64,000 nucleotides of DNA from Psychroflexus gondwanensis ACAM 44 (GTDB lineage: Bacteria; Bacteroidota; Bacteroidia; Flavobacteriales; Flavobacteriaceae). Both the position numbers and the translations under genes were made by a program. The notes beneath the pieces are model-generated. The model saw only the letters and a list, made by a program, of their open reading frames with translations. It was not told the origin of the DNA and ran no database searches. Location of the stretch: contig NZ_APLF01000009.1 in the NCBI RefSeq assembly GCF_000355905.1, positions 186,001 to 250,000 on the forward strand, in the 5' to 3' direction. Below are positions 14,906 to 23,168 of the stretch, one piece after another; positions within the stretch are counted from its first letter, which is position 1; each line of letters opens with the position of its first letter.

Positions 14906-16978
14906 ATGGTAAGAAATATCAGTCTGATCGTTTTGCTAATGTTCACTGTTTCATTGACATTTGCTCAAGATTTACAAATTGAAGAAACCTTGATTAACCC
15001 TTCAGAACAAATTAATGATGGTCAAATAGAATTGAATGTATCTGGAGGAATTCCTCCTTACACTTACGAATGGAGTAATGATGAAACGCCATTAAGTTCA
15101 GCTAAATCTAGTGATCTTACAGAAGGGATAACTCATACTGTAAAAGTCACAGATGCCAACGGGAATTTTGCTGAAAAATCCTTCGAAATAAAAGCGGAAT
15201 CTATTGTAGAAAGTTTTAATGGTACCTTTAAGCCTATTGTAAACAGCATGGGGAGTGTTCTATTCTGGGATCCCTTTGCTGCAGTTGGTATATACGATCC
15301 AGTAGTCTACACCAAGGAAAAATTATTATTTGCCCCACGTTGGGAACCTAATACTCAAAATAAATTCTTGCTCAAGCAGTGGCTTGTTCAAGAAGAAGAA
15401 ACGGTTAAAAAAGGACAAGACATCGCCATTATAGAAGTTGATGGAGAAAGTGAAATTGTAAAGTCACCTGCCAACGGAAAGATAGAACACCTTGCAGAGG
15501 ATGGAGATTATATTTACGATCCTAGCAGCAAAGCAGATGTCATTAATCAAAATGCACATAAATTTGGTAAAATTACATTTGATGACCCAGTAGCTCTCAC
15601 CCATCCTAATGGGACTCCATTAACTAAGGATATACCCTTTATTGTGATTTGGCTGATCTTTGGAGCGGCATTCTTTACCTTTAGAATGGGCTTTATCAAC
15701 ATTAGAGGTTTTAAACACGCCTTACAACTCGCCAGAGGAAAATACGACGAACCCAATGCGCCTGGTAGAATTACGCATTTTCAAGCTTTAGCAACTGCAG
15801 TTTCTGCTACTGTTGGACTAGGGAATATTGCTGGTGTTGCGATTGCTGTTTCCTTAGGAGGAGCTGGAGCTACATTTTGGATGATTCTTGCTGGATTTTT
15901 AGGTATGTCTTCAAAGTTTGTAGAGTGTACCTTGGGGGTGAAATATAGATTTATCAATAAAGAAGGCAGAATCTTTGGGGGTCCTATGAACTACTTAAGA
16001 TATGGTCTTGAAAAACGAAATTTAGGTAAATTGGGTAAATTTTTAGCAGCCTTTTTTGCGGTCCTAGCAATTGGAGCGTCCTTCGGAGGTGGTAATATGT
16101 TCCAAGCCAATCAATCCTTCGATATTCTCTCTGGTCAGATCCCGTTTTTAGTGGGTAATGGCTTTTGGTTTGGAGTTTTCCTAGCCGTATTGGTAGGCGT
16201 CGTGATCATTGGAGGTATTAATAGTATTGCAAAAGTAACCGGCAAAGTAGTTCCAGTTATGGCTGGGGTTTATATTATAGGAGCTTTGGTGGTCATTGGG
16301 ATGAATATTGAAAATCTAGGCCCAGCTCTGAATGCCATATTCAGTGGAGCATTTACACCTACAGCGCTTAAAGGGGGCTTTATAGGAGTGTTGGTGGTTG
16401 GTTTCCAAAGAGCAGCTTTTTCAAACGAGGCTGGTGTAGGGTCTGCGGCTATCGCTCACTCTGCCGCCAAAACTAACCATCCACCCTCAGAAGGTTTTGT
16501 GGCTTTATTAGAACCCTTTATAGATACCGTTGTGGTCTGTACACTTACCGCTTTGGTATTGATCTTTACAGGGATGCATGAAGTAGAAGGAGTGTCTGGT
16601 GTGCAATTGACAACTGATGCCTTTGGAAGTGTGATCTCATGGTTTCCATACGTGCTCTCTGTTGCCGTTTTCTTATTTGCTTTCTCTACAATGATATCTT
16701 GGTCTTACTACGGAATGAGAGCTTGGACTTATATTTTTGGAAGAAGTAATCGATCAGAATTGATTTATAAAATCATATTTTTATTGTTTGTGGTCTTAGG
16801 AGCTTCTGTAAGTTTAGGAGCTGTATTAGATTTTTCAGATATGATGATATTAGCGATGTCTTTCCCTAACATTATTGGACTGTATATTATGTCTGGTGAA
16901 GTGAGAAAAGATTTAAAAGAATACATGGACAAACTAAAATCAGGACAAATCTTTAAAAAAGAGGTCTTGAAAAAATAA
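14906..16978 (+). CDS. Alanine/glycine:cation symporter (AgcS) with N-terminal extracytoplasmic-type extension
   Basis: A 690-residue protein, about 200 longer than a usual AgcS symporter. Residues 1–20 form a signal peptide. Residues about 30–95 resemble a SprB/PKD-like beta repeat (SGGIPPYTYEWSN, VTDANGN). Residues about 155–205 resemble a biotinyl/lipoyl hammerhead (IAIIEVDG, then VKSPANGKI), but the modified Lys of the motif is replaced by Gly180. From residue 243 on it is a polytopic sodium:alanine symporter with the family signature TVGLGNIAGVAIAVSLGGAG and FSNEAGVGSAAIAHSAA. It imports alanine or glycine with Na+. The extension should lie outside the cytoplasm, where lipoylation would not be expected. 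Confidence 0.88.
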   Translation: MVRNISLIVLLMFTVSLTFAQDLQIEETLINPSEQINDGQIELNVSGGIPPYTYEWSNDETPLSSAKSSDLTEGITHTVKVTDANGNFAEKSFEIKAESIVESFNGTFKPIVNSMGSVLFWDPFAAVGIYDPVVYTKEKLLFAPRWEPNTQNKFLLKQWLVQEEETVKKGQDIAIIEVDGESEIVKSPANGKIEHLAEDGDYIYDPSSKADVINQNAHKFGKITFDDPVALTHPNGTPLTKDIPFIVIWLIFGAAFFTFRMGFINIRGFKHALQLARGKYDEPNAPGRITHFQALATAVSATVGLGNIAGVAIAVSLGGAGATFWMILAGFLGMSSKFVECTLGVKYRFINKEGRIFGGPMNYLRYGLEKRNLGKLGKFLAAFFAVLAIGASFGGGNMFQANQSFDILSGQIPFLVGNGFWFGVFLAVLVGVVIIGGINSIAKVTGKVVPVMAGVYIIGALVVIGMNIENLGPALNAIFSGAFTPTALKGGFIGVLVVGFQRAAFSNEAGVGSAAIAHSAAKTNHPPSEGFVALLEPFIDTVVVCTLTALVLIFTGMHEVEGVSGVQLTTDAFGSVISWFPYVLSVAVFLFAFSTMISWSYYGMRAWTYIFGRSNRSELIYKIIFLLFVVLGASVSLGAVLDFSDMMILAMSFPNIIGLYIMSGEVRKDLKEYMDKLKSGQIFKKEVLKK

Positions 16979-16988
16979 AAATCCACTG

Positions 16989-17873
16989 ATGAAATCTTCA
17001 AGAAAATTCCGTTTTGGCTACACTAAAGGTGACCGAAACGGAATTTTCTTATTCTGCCTTATTTTGATTGCAGGGATAGCTATCAATTACTTTAGTTTGA
17101 ATACCTTATCTGAGGCCAACAAGCCGTTTGAATTTTCTAAAACCGCAGATTCTCTTCATCGCCTTGTAGATTCGTTAAAAAAACAACAAAGCCTTGAGGA
17201 TCAAAGAGTCATTTATCCTTTTAATCCTAATTTTGTGACTGATTATAAAGGGTATACTTTGGAAATGACTACCGAGCAAATTGATAGGCTTCTTGAGTTT
17301 AGAGCTAAAGACGAATGGATCAATTCCAAAGCTCAATTTCAGAAAGTGACTGGAGTTTCCGACCAATGGATGACAACTTACAGTACTTACTTTAAGTTTC
17401 CAGATTGGGTGATTGAGCGCCAAGAACAAGATTCTAAAAAACCGAAGCGCAAGTCATTAAAATATTCAGAAAAGAAAGACCTGAATACCGTTGATATTGA
17501 TGAATTGATCCTAGTAGATGGGATAGGAGAGGCCCTAGCCAATAGAATAGTGAGGCATAGAAGTCAACTAGGGGGCTTTGTCAATACAATTCAACTTAAA
17601 GATGTGTACGGGTTAAACTCAGAAGTGATAGAACGTTTGGAAGAGCAAATCGCTTTAAAAACACCTTTAGAAATAGAGAAGCAAGATATCAATACCATCA
17701 GTGTGCTTGGGCTGTCCGAGCTTCCTTATTTCGATTATGAAATGGCTAGAAGCATAGTCAACTTTATAAAATTGAGAGAAGGGATTAGTAATTTTGAAGA
17801 ATTATCAAAAATCGAAGGGTTTCCAAGTTATAAATTAGACAGAATTCAATTATATTTGGAAATTAGAGAATAA
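16989..17873 (+). CDS. Helix-hairpin-helix (ComEA-like) membrane-anchored protein
   Basis: A 294-residue protein with one N-terminal membrane anchor (about residues 17–35, FLFCLILIAGIAINYF) followed by at least two and probably three helix-hairpin-helix units. The best, about residues 165–225, contains LNTVDIDELILVDGIGEALA; another is SELPYFDYEMARSIVNFIKL near the C-terminus. Such units bind DNA without sequence specificity, as in ComEA-type uptake proteins, although many flavobacterial members have no proven role. It starts ten bases after the symporter stop and is followed 22 bases later by the acyl-CoA dehydrogenase gene. Confidence 0.85.
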   Translation: MKSSRKFRFGYTKGDRNGIFLFCLILIAGIAINYFSLNTLSEANKPFEFSKTADSLHRLVDSLKKQQSLEDQRVIYPFNPNFVTDYKGYTLEMTTEQIDRLLEFRAKDEWINSKAQFQKVTGVSDQWMTTYSTYFKFPDWVIERQEQDSKKPKRKSLKYSEKKDLNTVDIDELILVDGIGEALANRIVRHRSQLGGFVNTIQLKDVYGLNSEVIERLEEQIALKTPLEIEKQDINTISVLGLSELPYFDYEMARSIVNFIKLREGISNFEELSKIEGFPSYKLDRIQLYLEIRE

Positions 17874-17895
17874 TACTTAAAATAGACTTAGAGAT

Positions 17896-19062
17896 ATGGA
17901 TCACATGTATTTTAGTGAAGAACATGAAATGTTCAGAAAGAGTTTAAAGGAATTCCTTCAGAAGGAAGTCGTTCCTCACATAGATAAATGGGAGGAAGAA
18001 GGAAGCATAGAGCGTTTTATTTGGAAAAAGTTTGGTGATATGGGCTATTTCGGTCTAGCTTATCCGGAGAAATATGGTGGCTTAGATTTAGACTTATTTT
18101 ATACCATTATCCTTTTGGAGGAACTTCAGAAAATAAATTCTGGTGGTTTTGCTGCAGCGATATGGGCACATGCTTATCTAGCTATGACCCACATCAATAA
18201 AGAGGGAAGTGAGGAGATAAAAGAAAAGTATCTATCGGCTTCTATTTCTGGAGACATGATTGGTTGTCTTTGTATTACTGAACCTTTTGGAGGCTCAGAC
18301 GTCGCTGGAATGAAAACCACTGCAGTTGAAAAAGAAGACACTTTTGTCATTAACGGGTCCAAAACATTTATCACTAACGGAGTCTATTCCGATTACCTCA
18401 TTGTAGCTGCTAAAACAGCTCCAGAGAAGGGAGGAAAGGGCATGAGTATTTTTCTAGTAGATAGAGATACACCTGGCATTTCTGCGACCAAGTTGAATAA
18501 ATTGGGTTGGAGAGCTTCTGATACGGCTGAGCTGGCTTTCGATAATGTTGAGATTCCTAAGTCTCATTTGATGGGAGAGCGCAACCAGGGTTTTCCATAT
18601 ATCATGCAGCACTTTGCTCTTGAGCGTCTTATTATGGGGGTGAATGGCCATGCGAGAGCAGAATATGCATTAGAATATGCGCTAAAATATATGTCGGAGC
18701 GTGAAGCTTTTGGACAGACTATCGATAAGTTTCAAGCCTTAAGGCACAAAATTGCGGAGCGAAGTAGTGAAGTAGAAATGGCTAAAGCCTTCAATTATAC
18801 CACTGCAAAGCGTTTAGATGCTGGTGAATACGTTGTGAAAGAAGCCACCATGTCCAAGTTGCTTTCTACCAAAATTGCCGATGAGGTGATTTACGATTGC
18901 TTGCAGATGTTAGGGGGTTATGGCTATGTAGAAGACTATCCATTAGCTAGAATGTTTAGAGATAGTAGATTAGGACCCATCGGTGGTGGCACTTCTGAAA
19001 TTTTGAAAGAAATTATCGCCAAAATGGTGATTGATAACAAGGACTATAAGCCAGCTACTTAA
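17896..19062 (+). CDS. Acyl-CoA dehydrogenase
   Basis: A 388-residue FAD enzyme of the standard acyl-CoA dehydrogenase family, introducing the 2,3 double bond in acyl-CoA during fatty acid or branched-chain degradation. Visible signatures are CLCITEPFGGSDVAGMKTTA (FAD/substrate-binding block near residue 120), FITNGVYSDYLIVAAKT, and the C-terminal LQMLGGYGYVEDYPLARMFRD, GPIGGGTSEI. The glutamate of the GTSEI region is in the place of the usual FAD-contact segment. Chain-length specificity cannot be read from this. A decayed copy of its last 24 codons lies just downstream (19095–19166). Confidence 0.92.
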   Translation: MDHMYFSEEHEMFRKSLKEFLQKEVVPHIDKWEEEGSIERFIWKKFGDMGYFGLAYPEKYGGLDLDLFYTIILLEELQKINSGGFAAAIWAHAYLAMTHINKEGSEEIKEKYLSASISGDMIGCLCITEPFGGSDVAGMKTTAVEKEDTFVINGSKTFITNGVYSDYLIVAAKTAPEKGGKGMSIFLVDRDTPGISATKLNKLGWRASDTAELAFDNVEIPKSHLMGERNQGFPYIMQHFALERLIMGVNGHARAEYALEYALKYMSEREAFGQTIDKFQALRHKIAERSSEVEMAKAFNYTTAKRLDAGEYVVKEATMSKLLSTKIADEVIYDCLQMLGGYGYVEDYPLARMFRDSRLGPIGGGTSEILKEIIAKMVIDNKDYKPAT

Positions 19063-19094
19063 TTGATTGAGGGCTTAAAGTTTTGATAAAGATG

Positions 19095-19166
19095 TTTGGC
19101 GAAAATATCCTCAAAATTATCTTCAAAATGGTGATCGATAATAAGGATTATAAACCGACGATTTAG
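19095..19166 (+). pseudogene. Remnant of a second acyl-CoA dehydrogenase 3' end
   Basis: In frame, this stretch encodes ILKIIFKMVIDNKDYKP followed by two residues and a stop. That mirrors the end of the intact gene (ILKEIIAKMVIDNKDYKP plus two residues and stop) with several synonymous third-position differences (for example GATCGATAATAAGGATTAT). No upstream coding sequence remains. It is most simply the tail of a deleted paralogue or an old tandem duplication. Confidence 0.8.
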
Positions 19167-19180
19167 TTGATTTATAATTA

Positions 19181-19188
19181 TAAATTTG
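19181..19188 (+). promoter_or_regulatory. Candidate −7 box, xerC/D-type recombinase gene
   Basis: TAAATTTG matches TAnnTTTG. Initiation would be expected near 19195, inside the left arm of the overlapping terminator, giving a leader of about 25 bases. Confidence 0.45.
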
Positions 19189-19190
19189 TA

Positions 19191-19220
19191 ACCATGTTCT
19201 CCTAGGGACATGGTTTTTTT
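19191..19220 (+). terminator. Terminator of the acyl-CoA dehydrogenase unit
   Basis: ACCATGT (19191–19197) and ACATGGT (19208–19214) pair, with partial pairing continuing inside, followed by a seven-T run that ends immediately before the next ATG at 19221. Confidence 0.75.
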
Positions 19221-20111
19221 ATGATGTATACGGATGCCTTTTTAGATTATCTCCTGCTGGAAAAGAAGTATGCTAAGCTTACTATTGTTTCTTATGCCTC
19301 GGATCTGCATCAATTTCAAGTATTCATTTTAGAAACATACGATACTAAGGACATGTCTGAAGTCAATTATCCTATGATTCGGCAGTGGATTGTTGGTTTT
19401 ATAGAGTTAGGGTTAACTCATAAAACCATCAACAGAAAGCTATCTACCCTCAAGACTTTTTTTAAATTTCTCTTGAAGATACAAGCGATAGAGGTAAATC
19501 CTATGTCGCAGCATAAGTCTTTAAAATTGCCAAAACGCCAGCAAGAGGTATTCTCCGTTCTTGAATTGGAGAAAGTTTCCGATTATTTTGAAGATGCTAC
19601 TTTTGAAGGTCTTAGGGATCATCTTATCATTGAATTGCTGTATGCCACAGGGATGCGTAGACAGGAGTTAATAGACCTGCAGTTGAGTAGTCTCGATTTG
19701 AAGCAAGAACAGCTTAAAGTGCACGGGAAACGCAATAAGGAGCGACTTATACCCCTGCTTAACTCGACCTCTCTTTTAATTGAACGCTACTTGCAGGAAA
19801 GAAGTATTTTGCAGACTCAAGGGAGTGCACTTTTTGTCACTTCCAAAGGGAAAGCGATTTATCCAAATTTAGTGTATAGGGTCGTGCATTCTTATTTTGA
19901 AAAGGTGTCTACAAAGAAAAAATTAAGTCCGCATTTACTAAGGCATGCTTTTGCTACGCATCTGCTAGATAAAGGAGCCGATATTTCAGCCATTAAGGAT
20001 TTACTAGGACATAGCAGTTTAGCGTCAACCGAAGTCTATACCCATTCGAATTTTAAGGAGCTGAGCAAAGCTCATCAAGCCGCACATCCTCGCTCACAAG
20101 GCAAAGAGTAA
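19221..20111 (+). CDS. Tyrosine recombinase XerC/XerD family
   Basis: A 296-residue site-specific recombinase. The N-terminal SAM-like DNA-binding domain (FLDYLLLEKKYAKLTIVSYA) is followed by the catalytic domain with the complete active site: Arg146 (ATGMRRQEL), Lys170, His238 and Arg241 (SPHLLRHAFATH), His264 (LLGHSSLAS) and the nucleophile Tyr273 (EVYTH). Size and lack of extra domains fit the housekeeping chromosome-dimer resolvase rather than an integrase. In Flavobacteria this gene often lies upstream of the tRNA–tuf block, as here. ATGATG at 19221 directly follows a terminator T-run, so no ribosome binding site is visible. Confidence 0.88.
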   Translation: MMYTDAFLDYLLLEKKYAKLTIVSYASDLHQFQVFILETYDTKDMSEVNYPMIRQWIVGFIELGLTHKTINRKLSTLKTFFKFLLKIQAIEVNPMSQHKSLKLPKRQQEVFSVLELEKVSDYFEDATFEGLRDHLIIELLYATGMRRQELIDLQLSSLDLKQEQLKVHGKRNKERLIPLLNSTSLLIERYLQERSILQTQGSALFVTSKGKAIYPNLVYRVVHSYFEKVSTKKKLSPHLLRHAFATHLLDKGADISAIKDLLGHSSLASTEVYTHSNFKELSKAHQAAHPRSQGKE

Positions 20112-20193
20112 GCATCTATATTACTAGCTGGATTTATTTTCAATTTAATTAGAAAAAAAGTAAAAAATAATTTTCAGATACCAATAATCGTTT

Positions 20194-20201
20194 TATATTT
20201 G
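20194..20201 (+). promoter_or_regulatory. Candidate −7 box, tRNA–tuf operon
   Basis: TATATTTG lies 38 bases before tRNA-Thr(TGT), in the only spacer between the recombinase gene and the tRNA cluster. It probably drives the tRNA genes and, by readthrough, tuf. Confidence 0.55.
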
Positions 20202-20239
20202 CAACCCGTTACGAAAAGTAGCGTTTGACATACTAATAA

Positions 20240-20313
20240 GCCGATGTAGCTCAGCTGGCTAGAGCAGCTGATTTGTAATCAGCAGGTCGTGGGTTCGAGT
20301 CCCTCTATCGGCT
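20240..20313 (+). tRNA. tRNA-Thr (anticodon TGT)
   Basis: A cloverleaf can be drawn: acceptor GCCGATG/TATCGGC with a terminal G·T, D arm GCTC…GAGC, anticodon stem GCTGA/TCAGC around TTTGTAA (anticodon TGT), T arm GTGGG/CCCTC with TTCGAGT loop and one T·T mismatch. CCA is not encoded. First of four clustered tRNAs before tuf. Confidence 0.93.
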
Positions 20314-20524
20314 CAAAGTGTAGAATGGTGTTCATTTTATACTTTAATATTAAATGAGTTGAAGCGTTTAGGGCGAGAAGTTTATCCAGAACGAAGTTGA
20401 GGGGAGTCCCTCTATCGGCTCAAAGTGTAGAATGGTGTTCATTTTATACTTTAATATTAAATGAGTTGAAGCGTTTGGGACGAGAAGTTTATAGCGAAGT
20501 AGAGGTAAGTCCCTCTATCGGCTC
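20297..20524 (+). repeat. Tandem repeat carrying tRNA-Thr 3' ends
   Basis: The last 17 bases of tRNA-Thr plus about 90 downstream bases are repeated: the tRNA-end sequence AGTCCCTCTATCGGCTC occurs at 20298, 20405 and 20508 (periods 107 and 103). The spacers (AAAGTGTAGAATGGTGTTCA and onward) are nearly identical at first and diverge towards their ends. The second and third tRNA ends are not part of a complete tRNA. Confidence 0.85.
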
Positions 20525-20540
20525 TATTATCAGATTGTTT

Positions 20541-20622
<82 letters not shown>

Positions 20623-20672
20623 CAACCAAGTCGGATAACGTCAGACTTTGTATTGAAATATTGATTAAATAA

Positions 20673-20745
20673 GCGGAAGTAGCTCAGTTGGTAGAGCGTC
20701 AGCCTTCCAAGCTGAATGTCGCCGGTTCGAACCCGGTCTTCCGCT
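20673..20745 (+). tRNA. tRNA-Gly (anticodon TCC)
   Basis: 73 bases, with acceptor GCGGAAG/CTTCCGC and anticodon loop CTTCCAA giving TCC; T arm GCCGG/CCGGT region with TTCGAAC loop. Third tRNA of the cluster. Confidence 0.93.
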
Positions 20746-20775
20746 CTATTTTATTTCGATATCAAATATCTGAAT

Positions 20776-20847
20776 GCCGACGTAGCTCAGGGGTAGAGCG
20801 TTTCCTTGGTAAGGAAAAGGTCACGAGTTCAATTCTCGTCGTTGGCT
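20776..20847 (+). tRNA. tRNA-Thr (anticodon GGT)
   Basis: 72 bases, with acceptor GCCGACG/CGTTGGC, anticodon stem TTTCC/GGAAA around TTGGTAA giving GGT, and T arm ACGAG/CTCGT. It lies 93 bases before tuf and is probably cotranscribed with it. Confidence 0.93.
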
Positions 20848-20940
20848 CAATTTTAAAGTCTCAAAACTTGGTTTTGTTGGCTTTATACGTTGTTATTAAC
20901 ATTAACACTAATATATAACTAAGATTAAATAATTACTACT

Positions 20941-22128
20941 ATGGCAAAGAAGGAAAATTTTGATCGTTCCAAACCGCACCTTAATATAGGTACTATTGGT
21001 CACGTCGATCACGGAAAAACTACTCTTACAGCTGCTATTACTAAGGTTATGGCAGACGCTGGATATTCTGAAGCTAGTGCTTTTGATCAAATTGATAATG
21101 CACCTGAGGAAAAAGAGCGTGGTATTACCATCAACTCTTCTCACGTTGAATATCAAACAGCTAATCGTCACTATGCACACGTTGACTGTCCAGGTCACGC
21201 CGATTATGTGAAGAACATGGTTACAGGTGCTGCCCAAATGGACGGCGCTATTTTAGTAGTGGCTGCTACTGATGGTCCAATGCCACAAACTCGTGAGCAT
21301 ATCCTATTAGGACGTCAGGTGGGTATCCCTAGAATTGTTACTTTCTTAAACAAGGTTGACCTTGTTGATGATGAGGAGCTTTTGGAGCTTGTTGAAATGG
21401 AAGTGAGAGATTTGCTTTCTTTTTACGAATATGATGGAGATAATGCTCCTGTTATTTCAGGTTCAGCTCTTGGTGCTTTAGAAGGTGATGAGAAATGGAG
21501 CAAAACTGTTATAGATCTTATGGAAGCAGTTGATGACTACATTGAATTACCAGAAAGAGATGTTGAAAAAGATTTCTTAATGCCTATCGAAGATGTATTC
21601 TCAATCACAGGTCGTGGTACTGTTGCAACTGGTCGTATTGAAACTGGTGTTGCAAATACTGGTGATGCTGTAGAGATTAACGGTATGGGTGCTGAAAACT
21701 TAAAGTCAACAGTTACTGGAGTTGAAATGTTCCGTAAAATTCTTGATAGAGGTGAAGCAGGAGATAACGTTGGTATCTTGTTAAGAGGTATTGAGAAAAA
21801 CCAAATCTCTAGAGGTATGGTTATCGCAAAACCTGGTTCTGTTAAGCCACACGCTAAATTTAAAGCCGAGGTGTATATCCTAAAGAAAGAAGAAGGTGGA
21901 CGTCACACTCCATTCCACAATAACTACAGACCACAGTTCTACGTAAGAACAACAGATGTTACTGGTACAATCAACCTTCCTGAGGGAGTTGAAATGGTTA
22001 TGCCTGGTGATAACTTAACCATTACTGTAGACTTGATTCAAGCCATTGCCTTAAACGTAGGTTTAAGATTCGCTATCCGTGAGGGTGGACGTACAGTTGG
22101 TGCTGGTCAGGTTACTGAAATTATCTAA
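20941..22128 (+). CDS. tuf: Elongation factor Tu
   Basis: A 395-residue GTPase that delivers aminoacyl-tRNA to the ribosome. The G motifs are intact: GHVDHGKT (residues 20–27), [12 protein letters not shown] (about 81) and NKVDLVDD (about 137). Domains II and III are complete ([40 protein letters not shown], and the C-terminal [13 protein letters not shown]). It sits in the usual flavobacterial order between tRNA-Thr(GGT) and tRNA-Trp–secE. A strong hairpin follows. Codon choice is biased towards the frequent codons expected of a highly expressed gene. Confidence 0.98.
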   Translation: MAKKENFDRSKPHLNIGTIGHVDHGKTTLTAAITKVMADAGYSEASAFDQIDNAPEEKERGITINSSHVEYQTANRHYAHVDCPGHADYVKNMVTGAAQMDGAILVVAATDGPMPQTREHILLGRQVGIPRIVTFLNKVDLVDDEELLELVEMEVRDLLSFYEYDGDNAPVISGSALGALEGDEKWSKTVIDLMEAVDDYIELPERDVEKDFLMPIEDVFSITGRGTVATGRIETGVANTGDAVEINGMGAENLKSTVTGVEMFRKILDRGEAGDNVGILLRGIEKNQISRGMVIAKPGSVKPHAKFKAEVYILKKEEGGRHTPFHNNYRPQFYVRTTDVTGTINLPEGVEMVMPGDNLTITVDLIQAIALNVGLRFAIREGGRTVGAGQVTEII

Positions 22129-22156
22129 TTCTTTTTTAAGAATAGATACAAATTTA

Positions 22157-22185
22157 GTTAAGGTGTCTCTTAGAGATACCTTAAC
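22157..22185 (+). terminator. Terminator after tuf
   Basis: GTTAAGGT…ACCTTAAC with an inner TCTC/GAGA helix, followed by TTTTT and a further T-rich stretch. It separates tuf from tRNA-Trp–secE. Confidence 0.75.
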
Positions 22186-22254
22186 TTTTTAAGTTTTCTT
22201 TTTTTAAGTGTATTTTATTTTGTTTCTTTGCACGCTTTAAAAAACGAATTATTT

Positions 22255-22327
22255 ACGGGTTTAGCTCAGTTGGTAGAGCACTGGTCTCCAAAACCAGGTG
22301 TCGGGAGTTCGAGCCTCTCAACCCGTG
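22255..22327 (+). tRNA. tRNA-Trp (anticodon CCA)
   Basis: 73 bases, with acceptor ACGGGTT/AACCCGT and discriminator G, anticodon stem CTGGT/ACCAG around CTCCAAA giving CCA, and T arm CGGGA…CTC with TTCGAGC. It precedes secE by 14 bases, as in other Bacteroidetes. Confidence 0.94.
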
Positions 22328-22341
22328 CAAATCTTAAGAAG

Positions 22342-22539
22342 ATGTCAAACTTTAAAAATTACGTAAGCGAGTCTTACGAGGAATTAAAAAATCATGTGAC
22401 TTGGCCAACATGGGCTGAGGGGCAAAAGCTCATGGTTATTGTTGCCGTGTTTTCAATCCTTTTTTCGCTCGCCATTTGGGGAGTTGATGAGGTTTTTAGC
22501 GCAGCTGTTAAGCAATATTTTAATTGGGTTAAATCATAA
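22342..22539 (+). CDS. secE: Preprotein translocase subunit SecE
   Basis: 65 residues. The start is the ATG at 22342, after tRNA-Trp; longer upstream frames would read through the tRNA. It has the SecE pattern: an amphipathic, cytoplasmic helix ending in HVTWPTWAE (the conserved TWP motif) and a single C-terminal membrane helix (VIVAVFSILFSLAIWGVDEVF). It clamps SecY in the SecYEG translocon. The minimal one-helix form is normal outside Enterobacteria. Followed by nusG after three bases, so cotranscribed. Confidence 0.94.
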   Translation: MSNFKNYVSESYEELKNHVTWPTWAEGQKLMVIVAVFSILFSLAIWGVDEVFSAAVKQYFNWVKS

Positions 22540-22542
22540 CAC

Positions 22543-23094
22543 ATGTCAGAAACAAGCTTAAAAAAATGGTATGTGGTCAGAGCCATTAGTGGTTCAGAGA
22601 ACAAGGTGAAAGATTATATTGAAAAAGAAATCTCACACCAAGGTCTTAGCGATTACGTCGATGATATTCTCGTTCCTACAGAAAATGTGGTTCAAATCCG
22701 TAATGGAAAGAAAATCACCAAGGAGAAAGTTTATTTTCCTGGTTACATTATGGTCAACGCTAATCTTGAAGGAGAAGTTGGGCACGTGATTAAGCAAGTT
22801 AATGGAGTGATTGGTTTTTTGGGTGAAACCAAAAGAGGTGATCCTGTTCCAATGCGTAAATCTGAAGTGAATAGAATGTTAGGTAAAGTCGATCAACTTT
22901 CTACACAGAAAGAAAATGTGGCTATACCTTTCAATATTGGCGAAGCTATTAAAGTAGTTGATGGTCCTTTCAACAGTTTTACGGGAACTATCGAGAAGAT
23001 AAATGAAGATAAACGCAAGCTCCAAGTTATGGTTAAGATCTTTGGTCGTAAAACACCAGTTGAACTTAGCTATATGCAAGTAGAGAAAATTTAA
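22543..23094 (+). CDS. nusG: Transcription termination/antitermination factor NusG
   Basis: 183 residues with an N-terminal NGN domain (KKWYVVRAISGSENKVKDYI, VYFPGYIMVNANL, VIGFLGETKRGDPVPM) and a C-terminal KOW domain (IGEAIKVVDGPFNSFTGTIE). It binds RNA polymerase and increases processivity, couples transcription to translation and recruits Rho. Position between secE and rplK is the conserved arrangement. Confidence 0.97.
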   Translation: MSETSLKKWYVVRAISGSENKVKDYIEKEISHQGLSDYVDDILVPTENVVQIRNGKKITKEKVYFPGYIMVNANLEGEVGHVIKQVNGVIGFLGETKRGDPVPMRKSEVNRMLGKVDQLSTQKENVAIPFNIGEAIKVVDGPFNSFTGTIEKINEDKRKLQVMVKIFGRKTPVELSYMQVEKI

Positions 23095-23168
23095 ATGTTA
23101 CATATAATACAGAGTTGTTTTTAATTATAATGCTTCCCACTGAAAACAATTCGACTAAATTTTGAAAA

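Noticed and set aside
19221-20111. Phage or island integrase
   Set aside because: Although next to tRNA genes with repeated 3' ends, size and domain content fit the housekeeping XerC/XerD group, and no island genes or second att flank are present.
22228-22341. Longer N-terminus for SecE
   Set aside because: The upstream frame crosses tRNA-Trp. SecE homologues start near the MSNFKNYV sequence at 22342.
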